A stretch of 53,360 bases of DNA from Luminiphilus sp. (GTDB lineage: Bacteria > Pseudomonadota > Gammaproteobacteria > Pseudomonadales > Halieaceae), in assembly GCA_029253085.1 (NCBI GenBank), contig JAQXAF010000001.1, positions 1 through 53,360 of the forward strand, written 5' to 3'. A program made the translations under genes and the position numbers. Positions 36,772 to 46,482 of this stretch are shown piece by piece (the stretch's first letter is position 1; each line of letters starts with the position of its first letter). Below the pieces are notes generated by a model. The model did no database searches. It saw only the letters and a program-made list of their open reading frames with translations, and was not told the DNA's origin.

Positions 36772-36781
36772 ATTTCCCGCC

Positions 36782-38425
36782 CTAGGGCCGTCTCGTGTAC
36801 CTAGGCAATTGTAAATCTGTGACCCGTGGGTTTCCGTAGGCCGGATGTTCTGGCGGTATCAATATCGAGTCATGGGTGTTGGCACTAGCCTCGGGATAAT
36901 CGCGGTTAAAGTGTAGCCCTATGGACTCTTGTCGTGCGGCAGCACAACGCACTGTTAGCGCAGCAACCTCCGCAAGATTTCTCAGCTCAAGCAAAGGTCT
37001 AGTGATGAGAAACTGGCTGTAGTAATTGGCAATCTCAACTTGCATGAGCTCGATCGCATCCGCAGCAAAGGCCAGCCTACGATCGCTTCTGACAATGCCG
37101 ACATAATCCCACATGAGGCGTCTCAGGGCCTGCCAGTGGTAAGGGATGATGACCCCCTCGTCTGACACGCGAACGCGGCTGTCATCCCAGCTGGGTAGCG
37201 CTGTGGGGGCGGGCAGATCCGCGTCAGCGATATGTCTGGCGGCAGATGCCGCGTAGACGAAACACTCGAGAAGTGAGTTGCTAGCCATTCGATTGGCTCC
37301 GTGCAAACCCGTGCAAGCGGTTTCACCGATGACATAAAGCCCGGGTAGGTCACTGGCACCGAATTGGTCTACCACAACACCCCCACAGGTGTAGTGAGCT
37401 GCCGGCACGACAGGAATTCGATCGCGGCAAATGTCGATGCCCAGTGCCAGGCAACGTTCGTAGACCGTGGGAAAGTGACTTCGTAAAAACTCTGGGGGTC
37501 TATGGGTGATATCTAAATAAACGCAGTCAAGCCCCAGTCGCTTCATCTCATGGTCGATCGCTCGAGCAACAATGTCCCGAGGAGCAAGCTCACCACGAGG
37601 GTCGAAACGCGTCATGAAGGCCTCGCCGTTGGGAAGCAATAGACGTGCCCCCTCGCCGCGGAGCGCTTCAGTGATTAAAAATGACTTGGCTTTTGGGTGG
37701 TACAAACACGTAGGGTGGAATTGATTGAACTCCATATTCGCGACCCTACAGCCGGCGCGCCACGCTATGGCAATACCGTCACCGCTCGCGCCATCAGGAT
37801 TTGATGTGTATTGATAGGCCTTGCTGGCGCCCCCCGTTGCGAGAACGACAGCCCGCGCGGCTATGGTTTTGACGCTGTGGCTGCGGGTGTCCAATACATG
37901 TGCACCGACGCAGCGGCCATCGACCCGAATGAGATCTACCGCATAGCAGTCGGGCAGTAATGAAATATTATCCGCGGCGGCTGCATTTTGAGTAAGCACG
38001 TCTGAAATTGCACGCCCAGTTCGGTCCGCAGCATGGATAATTCGACGGTGGCTATGCCCACCTTCCATGGTCAAATGAAACTCTCTGAATTCTGCATCAG
38101 GTTGATCTGAGCGGTAATCAAAGCCGACCCCTTGGTCGATGAGCCAGTCGACAACGGAGCGGCTTTGACTCACACAGAATTGCACGGCAGGTTCATGGCA
38201 CAGTCCGGCACCTGCATTTACGGTGTCGGCTTCGTGCGCGTCGAAGGAGTCTCGATCGTGCAGCACGGCTGCCATACCGCCCTGGGCCCAAAAAGTCGAT
38301 CCCGCTGCCATATGTGCCTTGGACAGCACGCCACAGCGATAGTGGGGCGGTAATTGCAAGGCCAGGGACAACCCCGCTGCGCCACTCCCTATGATTAAAA
38401 CATCGTAGTTTTCATTGTCTGTCAT
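36782..38425 (-). CDS. nadB: L-aspartate oxidase
   Basis: A 547-residue flavoprotein that oxidises aspartate to iminoaspartate in NAD synthesis. The FAD-binding start is [17 protein letters not shown], with [20 protein letters not shown] following. Catalytic-region motifs are [41 protein letters not shown] and [13 protein letters not shown], and [16 protein letters not shown] closes the FAD site. The C-terminal helical domain has [13 protein letters not shown]. It is divergent from rpoE, as in pseudomonads, with the sigma-E promoter in the gap. Confidence 0.96.
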   Translation of the reverse strand: MTDNENYDVLIIGSGAAGLSLALQLPPHYRCGVLSKAHMAAGSTFWAQGGMAAVLHDRDSFDAHEADTVNAGAGLCHEPAVQFCVSQSRSVVDWLIDQGVGFDYRSDQPDAEFREFHLTMEGGHSHRRIIHAADRTGRAISDVLTQNAAAADNISLLPDCYAVDLIRVDGRCVGAHVLDTRSHSVKTIAARAVVLATGGASKAYQYTSNPDGASGDGIAIAWRAGCRVANMEFNQFHPTCLYHPKAKSFLITEALRGEGARLLLPNGEAFMTRFDPRGELAPRDIVARAIDHEMKRLGLDCVYLDITHRPPEFLRSHFPTVYERCLALGIDICRDRIPVVPAAHYTCGGVVVDQFGASDLPGLYVIGETACTGLHGANRMASNSLLECFVYAASAARHIADADLPAPTALPSWDDSRVRVSDEGVIIPYHWQALRRLMWDYVGIVRSDRRLAFAADAIELMQVEIANYYSQFLITRPLLELRNLAEVAALTVRCAAARQESIGLHFNRDYPEASANTHDSILIPPEHPAYGNPRVTDLQLPRYTRRP

Positions 38426-38497
38426 GGCATTAATGGCGGGCTGGTGCCTCTTTTGTCTTACACTATGGAAATAATTTACGTTTTGGCATGCGCAGCG

Positions 38498-38525
38498 GGA
38501 ACTCTCGCGCGATACCGTAGTCTCA
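38498..38525 (+). promoter_or_regulatory. rpoE: Sigma-E-type promoter of the rpoE operon
   Basis: GGAACT at 38498-38503 and GTCTCA at 38520-38525, separated by 16 bases. This closely matches the RpoE/AlgU consensus (GAACTT-N16/17-TCTGA). It lies about 65 bases before the chosen rpoE start, so the sigma factor probably drives its own operon. Confidence 0.75.
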
Positions 38526-38589
38526 GCAAGCGATGGATATTACGATGAATTTTGTCGCTGCTGGCCAAAAATCTTTAGAAGGCGGTTAC

Positions 38590-39168
38590 GTGACAGCTCG
38601 GGAAACCGATCAGCAACTGGTAGTTAGAGCCCAGCGGGGGGATACACGAGCCTTCGATTTGCTTGTGCTCAAGTATCAGGGGCGGATAGCAACGCTGGTT
38701 GCGCGTTTTGTTAATGACGCTGCCGAAGTGGAAGATGTGACGCAAGAGGCGTTTATTAAGGCCTTTAGAGCGCTACCAAAATTTCGAGGTGAGAGCGCTT
38801 TTTACACCTGGCTGTATCGAATTGCCTCAAATGCTGCGAAGAATTACCTAGTGGCAAGGGGGCGCAGACCTGCTACAACAGCGGATGTCCAAGATGCTGA
38901 GTATTTTGAGGAAGGTGATGCGCTCCGAGAGATAGATACGCCGGAAAACGCCTACTTTGGCGGTGAGCTGGCCAAAACGGTTCAGGCCGCATTGGAGAGT
39001 TTGCCTGAGGAGCTTCGTGCGGCGCTAAGCCTCCGGGAATTCGATGGCTTGAGCTATGAGGAAATCGCAGATGTCATGGCGTGCCCCGTTGGCACGGTAC
39101 GTTCGAGAATTTTTAGGGCGCGTGAGGTGGTAGATAGTCGCGTTCGAGAGCAATTGGCAGGCGAGTAG
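38590..39168 (+). CDS. rpoE: Extracytoplasmic stress sigma factor RpoE/AlgU
   Basis: A 192-residue sigma-70-family factor for envelope stress genes. Region 2 includes RAQRGDTRAFDLLVLKYQGRI, VEDVTQEAFIKAFRALPKFRG and SAFYTWLYRIASNAAKN. Region 4 includes LPEELRAALSLREFDGLSYEEIA and CPVGTVRSRIFRAREV. GTG 38590, with GAAGG seven bases upstream, gives an N-terminus (MTARETDQQLV) that lines up with AlgU. ATG 38533 would add 19 residues that the family lacks. The operon continues with rseA, rseB, rseC and mucD, giving the usual sigma, anti-sigma, sensor and protease set. Confidence 0.95.
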   Translation: MTARETDQQLVVRAQRGDTRAFDLLVLKYQGRIATLVARFVNDAAEVEDVTQEAFIKAFRALPKFRGESAFYTWLYRIASNAAKNYLVARGRRPATTADVQDAEYFEEGDALREIDTPENAYFGGELAKTVQAALESLPEELRAALSLREFDGLSYEEIADVMACPVGTVRSRIFRAREVVDSRVREQLAGE

Positions 39169-39225
39169 ATAGGCTAGGCGTCGGATAAAACGTCCGTACG
39201 GCCAGCAAGCAAAGGAGAGAAGGGA

Positions 39226-39831
39226 ATGACAGTAGCTGACGCGATGAAGGAATCGATGTCCGCAGTAATAGATGGTGAGGGGTCTGAGCTAGACATCGCA
39301 CGCGTCCTAAAGGCTGTTGAGGAAGACCCGGAGGCGAGGGCGCATTGGCAGCGGATTCAGCAGACGAGAGGGCTGTTGCGTACCGGGCAGCTCGAACGCA
39401 GCGTTGATGTCAGTCAAGCTGTCCGTCAAGAGCTGGAAAACCAACCCAGGCGTCGGCCTCTGGGGGCCCTCGGTTCTCTAGCTGTCGCAGCATCAGTGAC
39501 TTTCGCCATGGTTTTAGGCGGTCAGACCATGCTAGGGCATTCCCCTTTGGGTTCTGCAGCAAGTCCCATTGCCACAGCAGTTCCCGGTGGTGTTGTTCCC
39601 ATTCCGGGTGCGGCTCCAGTGCAGGCGCGATTTGGTGCACCCAATCCGACGATGCCAGCGCGTCTGCCGGTCACCAAGACTGCCCCCTCCAGCGCATCTG
39701 CTATTTATAATCAATTGGCCCGAGAGCGGTTTGAGCGCTATGCTCAGGAACATGCCCGCTCGACCGCCAATCTCCAGCCAAATGCCTTGGTACCGTTTGC
39801 TCGGGTTCCCGAGAAAGCCCCAGCGCAGTAG
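39226..39831 (+). CDS. rseA: Anti-sigma-E factor RseA/MucA
   Basis: A 201-residue single-pass membrane protein. The N-terminal cytoplasmic part (MKESMSAVIDGEGSELDIARVL, then HWQRIQQTRGLLR) is the RseA domain that grips the sigma factor. One membrane helix lies at about residues 81-101 (LGSLAVAASVTFAMVLGG), and an Ala/Pro-rich periplasmic tail would be cut by DegS/AlgW-type proteases under stress. Its C-terminus (PEKAPAQ) is not the WVF-type signal, which belongs on porins. ATG 39226 has AAGGAG upstream. It lies 57 bases after rpoE and 10 bases before rseB. Confidence 0.9.
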   Translation: MTVADAMKESMSAVIDGEGSELDIARVLKAVEEDPEARAHWQRIQQTRGLLRTGQLERSVDVSQAVRQELENQPRRRPLGALGSLAVAASVTFAMVLGGQTMLGHSPLGSAASPIATAVPGGVVPIPGAAPVQARFGAPNPTMPARLPVTKTAPSSASAIYNQLARERFERYAQEHARSTANLQPNALVPFARVPEKAPAQ

Positions 39832-39841
39832 CAATCAAGCC

Positions 39842-40714
39842 ATGAAGCTCTGGATCCTCGCCTTGCTGGTCTGGGGGGCATCAAGTACGTTAGCGCGGGC
39901 GGCGGATCATCCGGATCAGCAAAAGCCGCCATCCTGTGTGATGTCTGAAACCATGACGCAAGCGGTTCGTGGATTCCTCGCAGCATCCTCATCGGTCGGT
40001 TACCGCGGCACTATGCTGGTTGAGTATGGGGGTGATCGGGAGTTTATTGCAGTCCATGTCGACCCTGTGTCGGGTGGAAACGAACTAACAAGGTTGAATC
40101 GAGCTGTGGGCGCTACGCCTCGCCCCGTGGCATCATTGCCTCGCGTGTCCCCTGGACCTTGTCACCTAGCGCGTTACTACGGATTGGCGATAGAACCGGG
40201 GTCCGCTGTTGCGGGCCGCGCCACTTACCGCTTGTCGGCTCGACCTCGAGATACACTCCGCCTGGCCTATGTGATGGATCTTGATGCCGAATTTCACGTG
40301 CCACTTCGTGTTTTAGCCGCGAGCCCCGAAGGACAGATTCTTGAACGCTATGAATTTGCCGATATTGTTTTTTCAGCAAAGGCAGCCCCTGCAAGCGCCA
40401 GCGTCAGCGACGACGAATTAGCGGCGTCAAAATATGTTTTAGCGGCGCTCCCACCTGGATTTACAATCGTCAATCAGGGGCGACAGCCGGTGGACTTTAT
40501 CGTGTTAAGTGATGGCCTCGCCAACGTTTCTATCTTTGTGGAAAATCAACCGGATGCGTTACCGAGTGGGGAGGGGTTTACCCTGAGGGGTTCCTCGCTT
40601 ACGTACACACGAGGTTTCGCGCAACAAAAGCTAGTGACGGTCCTCGGTGAGGTACCCATCACTACAGCTAGGCTCTTGGCAGAGGCCCTTCGCCAGCGGG
40701 GTGGGACGCAATAA
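39842..40714 (+). CDS. rseB: Periplasmic anti-sigma regulator RseB/MucB
   Basis: A 290-residue exported protein. The signal peptide is MKLWILALLVWGASSTLARA. The mature N-terminal domain of LolA-like fold includes AASSSVGYRGTMLVEYGGD and the C-terminal domain includes LPPGFTIVNQGRQPVDFIVLSDGLANVSIFVE. It shields RseA from protease and is thought to sense mislocalised lipids or lipoproteins. ATG 39842 was chosen because it begins the signal peptide; the frame stays open about 90 codons upstream, but that part overlaps rseA in another frame. The ribosome site is poor, which suggests coupling to rseA. The stop touches the rseC start. Confidence 0.9.
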   Translation: MKLWILALLVWGASSTLARAADHPDQQKPPSCVMSETMTQAVRGFLAASSSVGYRGTMLVEYGGDREFIAVHVDPVSGGNELTRLNRAVGATPRPVASLPRVSPGPCHLARYYGLAIEPGSAVAGRATYRLSARPRDTLRLAYVMDLDAEFHVPLRVLAASPEGQILERYEFADIVFSAKAAPASASVSDDELAASKYVLAALPPGFTIVNQGRQPVDFIVLSDGLANVSIFVENQPDALPSGEGFTLRGSSLTYTRGFAQQKLVTVLGEVPITTARLLAEALRQRGGTQ

Positions 40715-41194
40715 ATGCTACGTGAAATTGGACGTGTTGTTGCTGTCGAGGCTACGTCGGTTTGGGTGGAAACTATTCCCAGCTCGCTGTGTGGAAAATG
40801 CGCGGCTCGAGCCGGCTGTGGACAGGGTATTGTGAGTCGCACAACCGGCCATAGAGGGCTGGTGCAAGCTCTTGAGACTTCAACAGTTCGCGCTCAAGAC
40901 TGTCGGGTTGATGATGAGGTTGAAATCGAGCTTCCAGAATCCGCCGTATTGAAGGGATCGTTGTTGGTCTACCTTGCACCGTTGTTGTTCGGTATTACCG
41001 CGGTGCTATTTGCCCAGCCTTACGGGGAGTTTGCTACTGTTGTAGCGTTTCTGACGGGTCTGGGTGTGGGGTTTGTATTTGTGAGAATCGCAACGCATTG
41101 GGTTTTTCCAAGGCAGAGCTTCGAGCCCCGTCTATCCGCCGTGGTTCAAGCGCCGCCCATCTCGGCCAGTTCTACGGTTATTGCGCGTCAGTAA
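40715..41194 (+). CDS. rseC: RseC/MucC-family membrane protein
   Basis: A 159-residue protein with a cytoplasmic N-terminus bearing a cysteine cluster, Cys26-x2-Cys29-x5-Cys35 (LCGKCAARAGCG), and two membrane helices (LLVYLAPLLFGITAVLFA and ATVVAFLTGLGVGFVFVRIA). The family is linked to SoxR reduction and to tuning of the sigma-E pathway. It begins directly after the rseB stop. The cysteine set is suited to an Fe-S or redox centre (family-level inference). Confidence 0.9.
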   Translation: MLREIGRVVAVEATSVWVETIPSSLCGKCAARAGCGQGIVSRTTGHRGLVQALETSTVRAQDCRVDDEVEIELPESAVLKGSLLVYLAPLLFGITAVLFAQPYGEFATVVAFLTGLGVGFVFVRIATHWVFPRQSFEPRLSAVVQAPPISASSTVIARQ

Positions 41195-41240
41195 AAGGAT
41201 GTTGTGGCCTTTTACGGGCCTGAATTCAAGGAGAAGAGTG

Positions 41241-42626
41241 ATGTACAAGATAGTCATAGCGGCTTTGTTTATTCTGTTGCCATGGTCAACCCATGCCGCC
41301 TTACCAGACTTTCAGCCTATTGTGGAGGTGGCGGCACCCGCTGTTGTGAAAATTCTCGTTGAGTCTGAGGCACAAGCGATGCCCAGCCCTGACGAATTAG
41401 AAGAGCTGCCGGAATATTTGCGCCGCTTTTTTGAATTTAGAGGCCAAGCGCCGCAGCAGCAGCGGCAAAATACCGGGTCCGGATTTATTGTTTCAGAGGA
41501 TGGGTACGTTGTGACCAATCATCATGTTGTCGAGGGAGCTACCTCGGTGACTGTGAGGCTGCTAGACAGGCGAGAATTTGAGGCTGAAATTGTTGGCACG
41601 GACGTCCGATCGGATTTGGCATTGTTGAAAATTGAGTCTGATGATCTTTCGATCCTGAAAATTGCTGAAGATGACGTGTCTGTTGGTGAATGGGTGTTGG
41701 CTATAGGTTCTCCTTTTGGTCTGGATTTCTCTGTGACAGCAGGCATTGTAAGTGCCAAGGGGCGTAGCCTGCCCACGGAGGCCGGTGAAAATTACGTGCC
41801 CTTTATTCAAACGGATGTCGCGATCAATCCCGGTAATTCCGGGGGGCCGTTATTTGATTTAGAAGGCGAAGTCGTGGGTGTGAATTCACAAATTTTCACC
41901 CGCTCTGGGGGCTCGATAGGCCTTTCTTTTGCGATTCCTGCTGCTGTGGTTCGAAACGTAGTGATGCAGCTGAAAACCTCAGGGGAGGTCACCCGGGGTT
42001 GGTTAGGGGTGAGTATCCAAGATGTGGATCTCGACCTTGCAGAGTCCTTTGGGCTCGATCGTCCTCGGGGTGCGCTAATCGCGCAGGTGGGAGCGGATTC
42101 GCCAGCTCAGGAAGCCGGTTTGCAAAGTGGTGACATCATTCTTGAGTTCGACGGACAGGCGATTAACTCCTCCTCTGACCTGCCTCATGTCGTGGGCCTC
42201 ATCGCCCCAGGGAGCGAAGTCAGGGCGGTGGTGCGCCGTGAAGGCCGTAATCAAACATTGCAGGTCGTTGTTGGTGGACTCGATGCAGGGGATCGTCCCT
42301 CTGTGAGCGGGCGCATGCCGGCAGCCGATGGCAATGAGGCCTTTTTTGGGATGGTACTGGAGACGGCCGCCGAAGAAATGATGGCTGAACTGGGTCTCAG
42401 CGGTGGGGTATTGGTGTTAGAGGTTGCGCCAGATTCTCCCGCAGCCACGGCGGGCATTGTGGGTGGGGACGTGGTCACTCGCCTCGGCAGCAGTGCGGTG
42501 CAGTCGACCAACGACTTCGAGGCCGCGGTAGAGCGGTTACAGCCTGGGCAGTCCGTAGCGATACGGTTGATTCGACGCGGCGCGCCCCTGTTCCTGGCAA
42601 TTCGCGTACCCAAAGCCGAAAAATAA
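41241..42626 (+). CDS. mucD: Periplasmic serine protease DegP/MucD
   Basis: A 461-residue periplasmic protease and chaperone of the HtrA family. The signal peptide is MYKIVIAALFILLPWSTHA. The catalytic triad is His95 (TNHHVV), Asp125 (RSDLALLKI) and Ser200 (NPGNSGGPL). Two PDZ domains follow, at about 255-345 (TRGWLGVSIQDVD) and 365-455 (LVLEVAPDSPAATAGI). ATG 41241 has AAGGAG upstream; an upstream frame start at 41181 is rejected. Its place in the rpoE operon fits removal of misfolded envelope proteins and feedback on the stress response. Confidence 0.95.
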   Translation: MYKIVIAALFILLPWSTHAALPDFQPIVEVAAPAVVKILVESEAQAMPSPDELEELPEYLRRFFEFRGQAPQQQRQNTGSGFIVSEDGYVVTNHHVVEGATSVTVRLLDRREFEAEIVGTDVRSDLALLKIESDDLSILKIAEDDVSVGEWVLAIGSPFGLDFSVTAGIVSAKGRSLPTEAGENYVPFIQTDVAINPGNSGGPLFDLEGEVVGVNSQIFTRSGGSIGLSFAIPAAVVRNVVMQLKTSGEVTRGWLGVSIQDVDLDLAESFGLDRPRGALIAQVGADSPAQEAGLQSGDIILEFDGQAINSSSDLPHVVGLIAPGSEVRAVVRREGRNQTLQVVVGGLDAGDRPSVSGRMPAADGNEAFFGMVLETAAEEMMAELGLSGGVLVLEVAPDSPAATAGIVGGDVVTRLGSSAVQSTNDFEAAVERLQPGQSVAIRLIRRGAPLFLAIRVPKAEK

Positions 42627-42727
42627 GTTGCAGTCGCAGCGACGGCAAATGCATCCTGTAGCGCGGTGGGTTAGAATGCTGCGCTTTTTGGGCCGATTCC
42701 GGCTCGGCATCATCGGGAATCCAGCGC

Positions 42728-44527
42728 GTGACTGAACTAAGTCATATCCGCAATTTTTCAATTATTGCGCACATCGATCATGGCAAATCTACGCTAGCCG
42801 ATCGTTTCATTCAGCATTGCGGGGGCCTGTCGGACCGCGAAATGGAAGCCCAGGTACTGGACTCCATGGAGCTTGAGCGGGAGCGCGGCATTACCATCAA
42901 GGCTCAGAGCGTAACGTTGATGTATCAGGCGCAGAACGGCGAGGAGTACAAGCTCAATTTTATTGATACGCCGGGGCACGTGGATTTTTCCTACGAGGTG
43001 TCACGATCATTATCCGCCTGCGAGGGTGCTCTGCTCGTTGTTGATGCGGCCCAAGGTGTTGAGGCTCAATCAGTTGCTAATTGCTATACCGCAATAGAGC
43101 AAGGTCTAGAGGTGCTGCCCCTACTCAATAAAATGGACCTACCTCAAGCCGATCCCGATACGGTCAAGCTAGAAATTGAAGAAATTATAGGTATTGAGGC
43201 TCAGGACGCCTGTCCCGTCAGCGCGAAAACAGGGCTGGGTATTGAAGATGCACTGGAATACCTAATAAAAAATATTCCTGCGCCAGAAGGTGATCGGGAG
43301 GCTCCGCTTCAGGCGCTAATTATTGATTCCTGGTTTGATAACTATTTGGGCGTCGTTTCGTTGGTCAGGGTGACCCAGGGTACTTTACGTAAGCGCGATA
43401 AGTTCATTGTTAAATCGAGCGGCAAACAGCATCAGGCGGACATGGTCGGCGTATTTACGCCGAGACGAACAGAGACGGGCGCTTTGGCTGCTGGAGAAGT
43501 AGGATTCATCGTTGCCGGCATTAAAGACATCAAAGGCGCCCCTGTTGGTGACAGTTTGATTTCTGTCGCTCACCCCAATACCCCCGCACTGCCAGGCTTT
43601 AAAAAAGCAAAGCCTCAAGTCTATGCGGGGATATTTACGGTTTCCTCTGATGATTACGAGGATTTTCGGGATGCCTTGGGTAAGCTCACATTAAATGACG
43701 CATCCTTATTTTATGAGCCTGAAACCTCGGATGCTTTGGGGTTCGGCTTTCGCTGTGGTTTCTTGGGCATGCTCCACATGGAGATTATTCAGGAAAGATT
43801 AGAGCGTGAATATAATCTGGATTTGATTACCACAGCCCCCACTGTGATTTACGAGATTGTCAGAAAAGATGACAGCGTTATCAACGTAGATAACCCCTCT
43901 AAATTGCCGGATGTTGGTGATATTCAGGAAATGCGTGAGCCAATTGCACGTTGCACTGTCCTAACGCCTCAAGAGTTTCTGGGTAATATCATTACACTGT
44001 GTATCGATAAGCGGGGTTCGCAAGTAGACTTGCAGTACCTTGGTAAGCAAGTGCAGCTTATCTACGATATTCCCATGGCTGAAGTTGTTCTCGATTTCTT
44101 TGATCGCTTGAAGTCAGTGAGCCGTGGCTACGCCTCACTAGACTATGGATTTCACCGTTTCCAAGCGGCACCACTGTCAAGACTCGATGTGCTGATCAAT
44201 GGCGATCGCGTCGATGCGTTGGCGGTTATTGTGCACCGCGATTACATTCAGGGTCGAGGTCGCGTGTTGACGGAAAAAATGAAAGAGCTCATTCCTCGCC
44301 AGATGTTCGACGTGGCTATTCAAGCGGCAGTCGGGGGAAAAATCGTTGCACGACAGACCGTCAAGGCCCTTCGAAAAAATGTAACTGCCAAGTGTTATGG
44401 TGGTGACGCTACCCGCAAGAAAAAGCTGTTGGAAAAGCAAAAAGCTGGCAAGAAACGCATGAAGCAGGTGGGGAATGTAGAGATTCCCCAGTCAGCGTTT
44501 CTAGCGGTTCTACAGGTGGATAGTTAA
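42728..44527 (+). CDS. lepA: Elongation factor 4 (LepA), ribosomal GTPase
   Basis: A 599-residue translational GTPase. G motifs are [14 protein letters not shown] (G1), ERGITIKAQ (G2), DTPGHVDF (G3), [10 protein letters not shown] (G4) and SAKTGLGI (G5). The C-terminal LepA-specific region ends [19 protein letters not shown], typical of the family. GTG 42728 follows the mucD gene by 101 bases, where TTAGAATG (42671-42678) may mark a promoter. It begins the lepA-lepB-DUF4845-rnc-era-recO block. Confidence 0.96.
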   Translation: MTELSHIRNFSIIAHIDHGKSTLADRFIQHCGGLSDREMEAQVLDSMELERERGITIKAQSVTLMYQAQNGEEYKLNFIDTPGHVDFSYEVSRSLSACEGALLVVDAAQGVEAQSVANCYTAIEQGLEVLPLLNKMDLPQADPDTVKLEIEEIIGIEAQDACPVSAKTGLGIEDALEYLIKNIPAPEGDREAPLQALIIDSWFDNYLGVVSLVRVTQGTLRKRDKFIVKSSGKQHQADMVGVFTPRRTETGALAAGEVGFIVAGIKDIKGAPVGDSLISVAHPNTPALPGFKKAKPQVYAGIFTVSSDDYEDFRDALGKLTLNDASLFYEPETSDALGFGFRCGFLGMLHMEIIQERLEREYNLDLITTAPTVIYEIVRKDDSVINVDNPSKLPDVGDIQEMREPIARCTVLTPQEFLGNIITLCIDKRGSQVDLQYLGKQVQLIYDIPMAEVVLDFFDRLKSVSRGYASLDYGFHRFQAAPLSRLDVLINGDRVDALAVIVHRDYIQGRGRVLTEKMKELIPRQMFDVAIQAAVGGKIVARQTVKALRKNVTAKCYGGDATRKKKLLEKQKAGKKRMKQVGNVEIPQSAFLAVLQVDS

Positions 44528-44552
44528 ATAACGTGATTGCAGTGGAGCAGAT

Positions 44553-45392
44553 GTGAATATCGATTTTCCTCTAATTCTTTTAATACTGGTGTCTGGCAGC
44601 GGTCTCATATGGGCGCTGGACGCTCTTTTTGCAGCGGGGCCTCGGCGGGCCAGAATTGCAGATCTAAAGCGTCGGTATCCAAAATGGGATCAGGCTGATG
44701 CTGGAGACGCTCAAAAATTCGGGTCGTCTTTTGCTGAAACCGCCTCGGAGCCGGCTATTGTTGAATACGCGCGTTCATTTTTCCCAGTACTAGCTTTCGT
44801 CTTTGTACTTCGTTCCTTTCTTTTTGAGCCGTTTCAAATTCCCTCATCCTCTATGGTCCCGACACTAGAAGTCGGGGATTTTATTTTGGTCAATAAATTT
44901 AATTACGGTTTAAAGCTCCCCGTCGCGCGGTCTCAGGTTGTGCCAATTGGCAAGCCAGAGCGCGGCGACGTCATGGTGTTCTTCCCTCCTCATCAAAACG
45001 AGACCTATTACATCAAGCGTGTGATAGGCATACCGGGAGACCGGATTGAGTATCGAGGCAAGGTCATTAGCGTCAATGGTGAGCCTATACCTCAGGAGTG
45101 GCTGGCGACGGTTCCTGAAGGTCGATCGCGTTACGATGTTGGCCTTGAGTCTGTTGGGGCAGATCGCTATCTTATGCAGGTAGACCAGCGGCGCCCTTCA
45201 CGAGATTTCTCCGCCACGGTAAAACCGGGCCATTACTTCATGATGGGCGATAATCGCGACAACTCTAGCGATAGCAGGGTGTGGGGGCAGGTGCCAGAGC
45301 AGGATATCGTTGGCCAGGCCGTGGCTATTTGGATGCATTGGGAGTCGTTGTTCTCGATTCCGTCTTTCGGTCGTGCCGGGTCGATTGACTGA
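44553..45392 (+). CDS. lepB: Signal peptidase I
   Basis: A 279-residue inner-membrane serine protease that cleaves Sec signal peptides. Two N-terminal helices frame a cytoplasmic loop (IDFPLILLILVSGSGLIWAL and FFPVLAFVFVLRSFLF). The catalytic pair is Ser100 in PSSSMVPTL and Lys155 in YYIKRVIGIPGD. Box E, HYFMMGDNRDNSSDSRVWG, is present. GTG 44553 has GGAG five bases upstream, 26 bases after lepA. Confidence 0.95.
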   Translation: MNIDFPLILLILVSGSGLIWALDALFAAGPRRARIADLKRRYPKWDQADAGDAQKFGSSFAETASEPAIVEYARSFFPVLAFVFVLRSFLFEPFQIPSSSMVPTLEVGDFILVNKFNYGLKLPVARSQVVPIGKPERGDVMVFFPPHQNETYYIKRVIGIPGDRIEYRGKVISVNGEPIPQEWLATVPEGRSRYDVGLESVGADRYLMQVDQRRPSRDFSATVKPGHYFMMGDNRDNSSDSRVWGQVPEQDIVGQAVAIWMHWESLFSIPSFGRAGSID

Positions 45393-45406
45393 ATTTAGGG
45401 GTAACC

Positions 45407-45796
45407 ATGAATAAATCATTAACAGCTACAGCGCGTCAAAGTGGCTTCACTTTCTGGGGCTTTTTGGTCTATGTGCTGGTTTTTGGCGGGGTATTGGTCC
45501 TGGTCCTGAGAGTTGCCCCTTCATATCTAGAGTATTTGACCGTAAAAGATATTGTTGAGCGCTCAGCCGAGGAGTTTGATCCTCAAACTCAAAGCACGGC
45601 AGAGGTTCGAACCCGCATTCGCAAGTTGCTGCAAACTTCGCAGGTTTACGTCATTGATGCTAAAGATATTGAGATTTATCGGGAGCGAGGCAAAGTCGTT
45701 ATTGATGCGAACTACGAAGTCCGGTTTCCGCTCTTTTGGATCGTCGATGGCGTTATGAATTTTGAAGATTTGATTTTTAAAGTGGATGGGAATTGA
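45407..45796 (+). CDS. DUF4845 family membrane protein
   Basis: A 129-residue protein with one N-terminal helix (GFTFWGFLVYVLVFGGVLVLVLRVAP) followed by an extracytoplasmic domain (YLEYLTVKDIVERSAEEF ... VVIDANYEVRFPLFWIVDG). The family regularly sits between lepB and rnc and resembles a pilin-like anchor, but has no proven role. The stop overlaps the rnc start (TTGA), so rnc expression probably depends on its translation. Confidence 0.85.
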   Translation: MNKSLTATARQSGFTFWGFLVYVLVFGGVLVLVLRVAPSYLEYLTVKDIVERSAEEFDPQTQSTAEVRTRIRKLLQTSQVYVIDAKDIEIYRERGKVVIDANYEVRFPLFWIVDGVMNFEDLIFKVDGN

Positions 45797-46482
45797 GTCC
45801 GTCCAGTCAGTCACCGCAGTTACTGAGTCTGCAAAATCGTCTGGGCTACAGTTTTCAGGACCTCCAAATCCTCAAGCTTGCACTCACTCATCGAAGTGCA
45901 GGTCGCAGCAATAATGAACGGTTAGAGTTTCTCGGCGATTCTTTCGTCAACCATGTCATCGCCCAGCGTTTGTATGTCCAGTTTCCAAAGGCGAGCGAAG
46001 GGCAGTTGACTCGTCTCCGGTCAAAACTTGTAAGGGGCACGTTTTTAGCCACTCTAGGCGAAAAGTATGCGTTGGGTGAGTGCCTGACTCTTGGGGTCGG
46101 CGAACGCAAAAGTGGCGGTCGACACCGGTCCAGTATTCTTGCCGATACCGTAGAAGCTGTTGCCGGGGCCATCCTACTTGATGCAGGGTACGAAATTGCA
46201 GCGCCCGTTATATTAAATTGGTTTACCGACGCGCTGCTGGAGCTTCAGGTAGATGGTGACAAAGACAGCAAAACATTGCTGCAGGAGTGGTTGCAGGCAC
46301 GGAATTTACCCTTACCTAACTACGATTTAGTGAGTGTTGAGGGGCCAGATCATGCGCAGGAATTTGAGGTGGCCTGTTTAATTAATGGGCAAAAAAATGC
46401 GTTTTCAGGACGGGGTTCGAGCCGGAGAAATGCTGAGCAGCAGGCTGCCTTCGTGGCTATGGGAGAACTAGGCAATGACTGA
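45793..46482 (+). CDS. rnc: Ribonuclease III
   Basis: A 229-residue double-strand RNA endonuclease for rRNA and messenger processing. The catalytic signature is [14 protein letters not shown], and the second acidic site is in [13 protein letters not shown]. The C-terminal dsRNA-binding domain begins [18 protein letters not shown] and includes [18 protein letters not shown] 45793 overlaps the preceding stop, with GGATGGGA just upstream. The 3' end overlaps era by eight bases, a usual coupling. Confidence 0.95.
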   Translation: MSPSSQSPQLLSLQNRLGYSFQDLQILKLALTHRSAGRSNNERLEFLGDSFVNHVIAQRLYVQFPKASEGQLTRLRSKLVRGTFLATLGEKYALGECLTLGVGERKSGGRHRSSILADTVEAVAGAILLDAGYEIAAPVILNWFTDALLELQVDGDKDSKTLLQEWLQARNLPLPNYDLVSVEGPDHAQEFEVACLINGQKNAFSGRGSSRRNAEQQAAFVAMGELGND

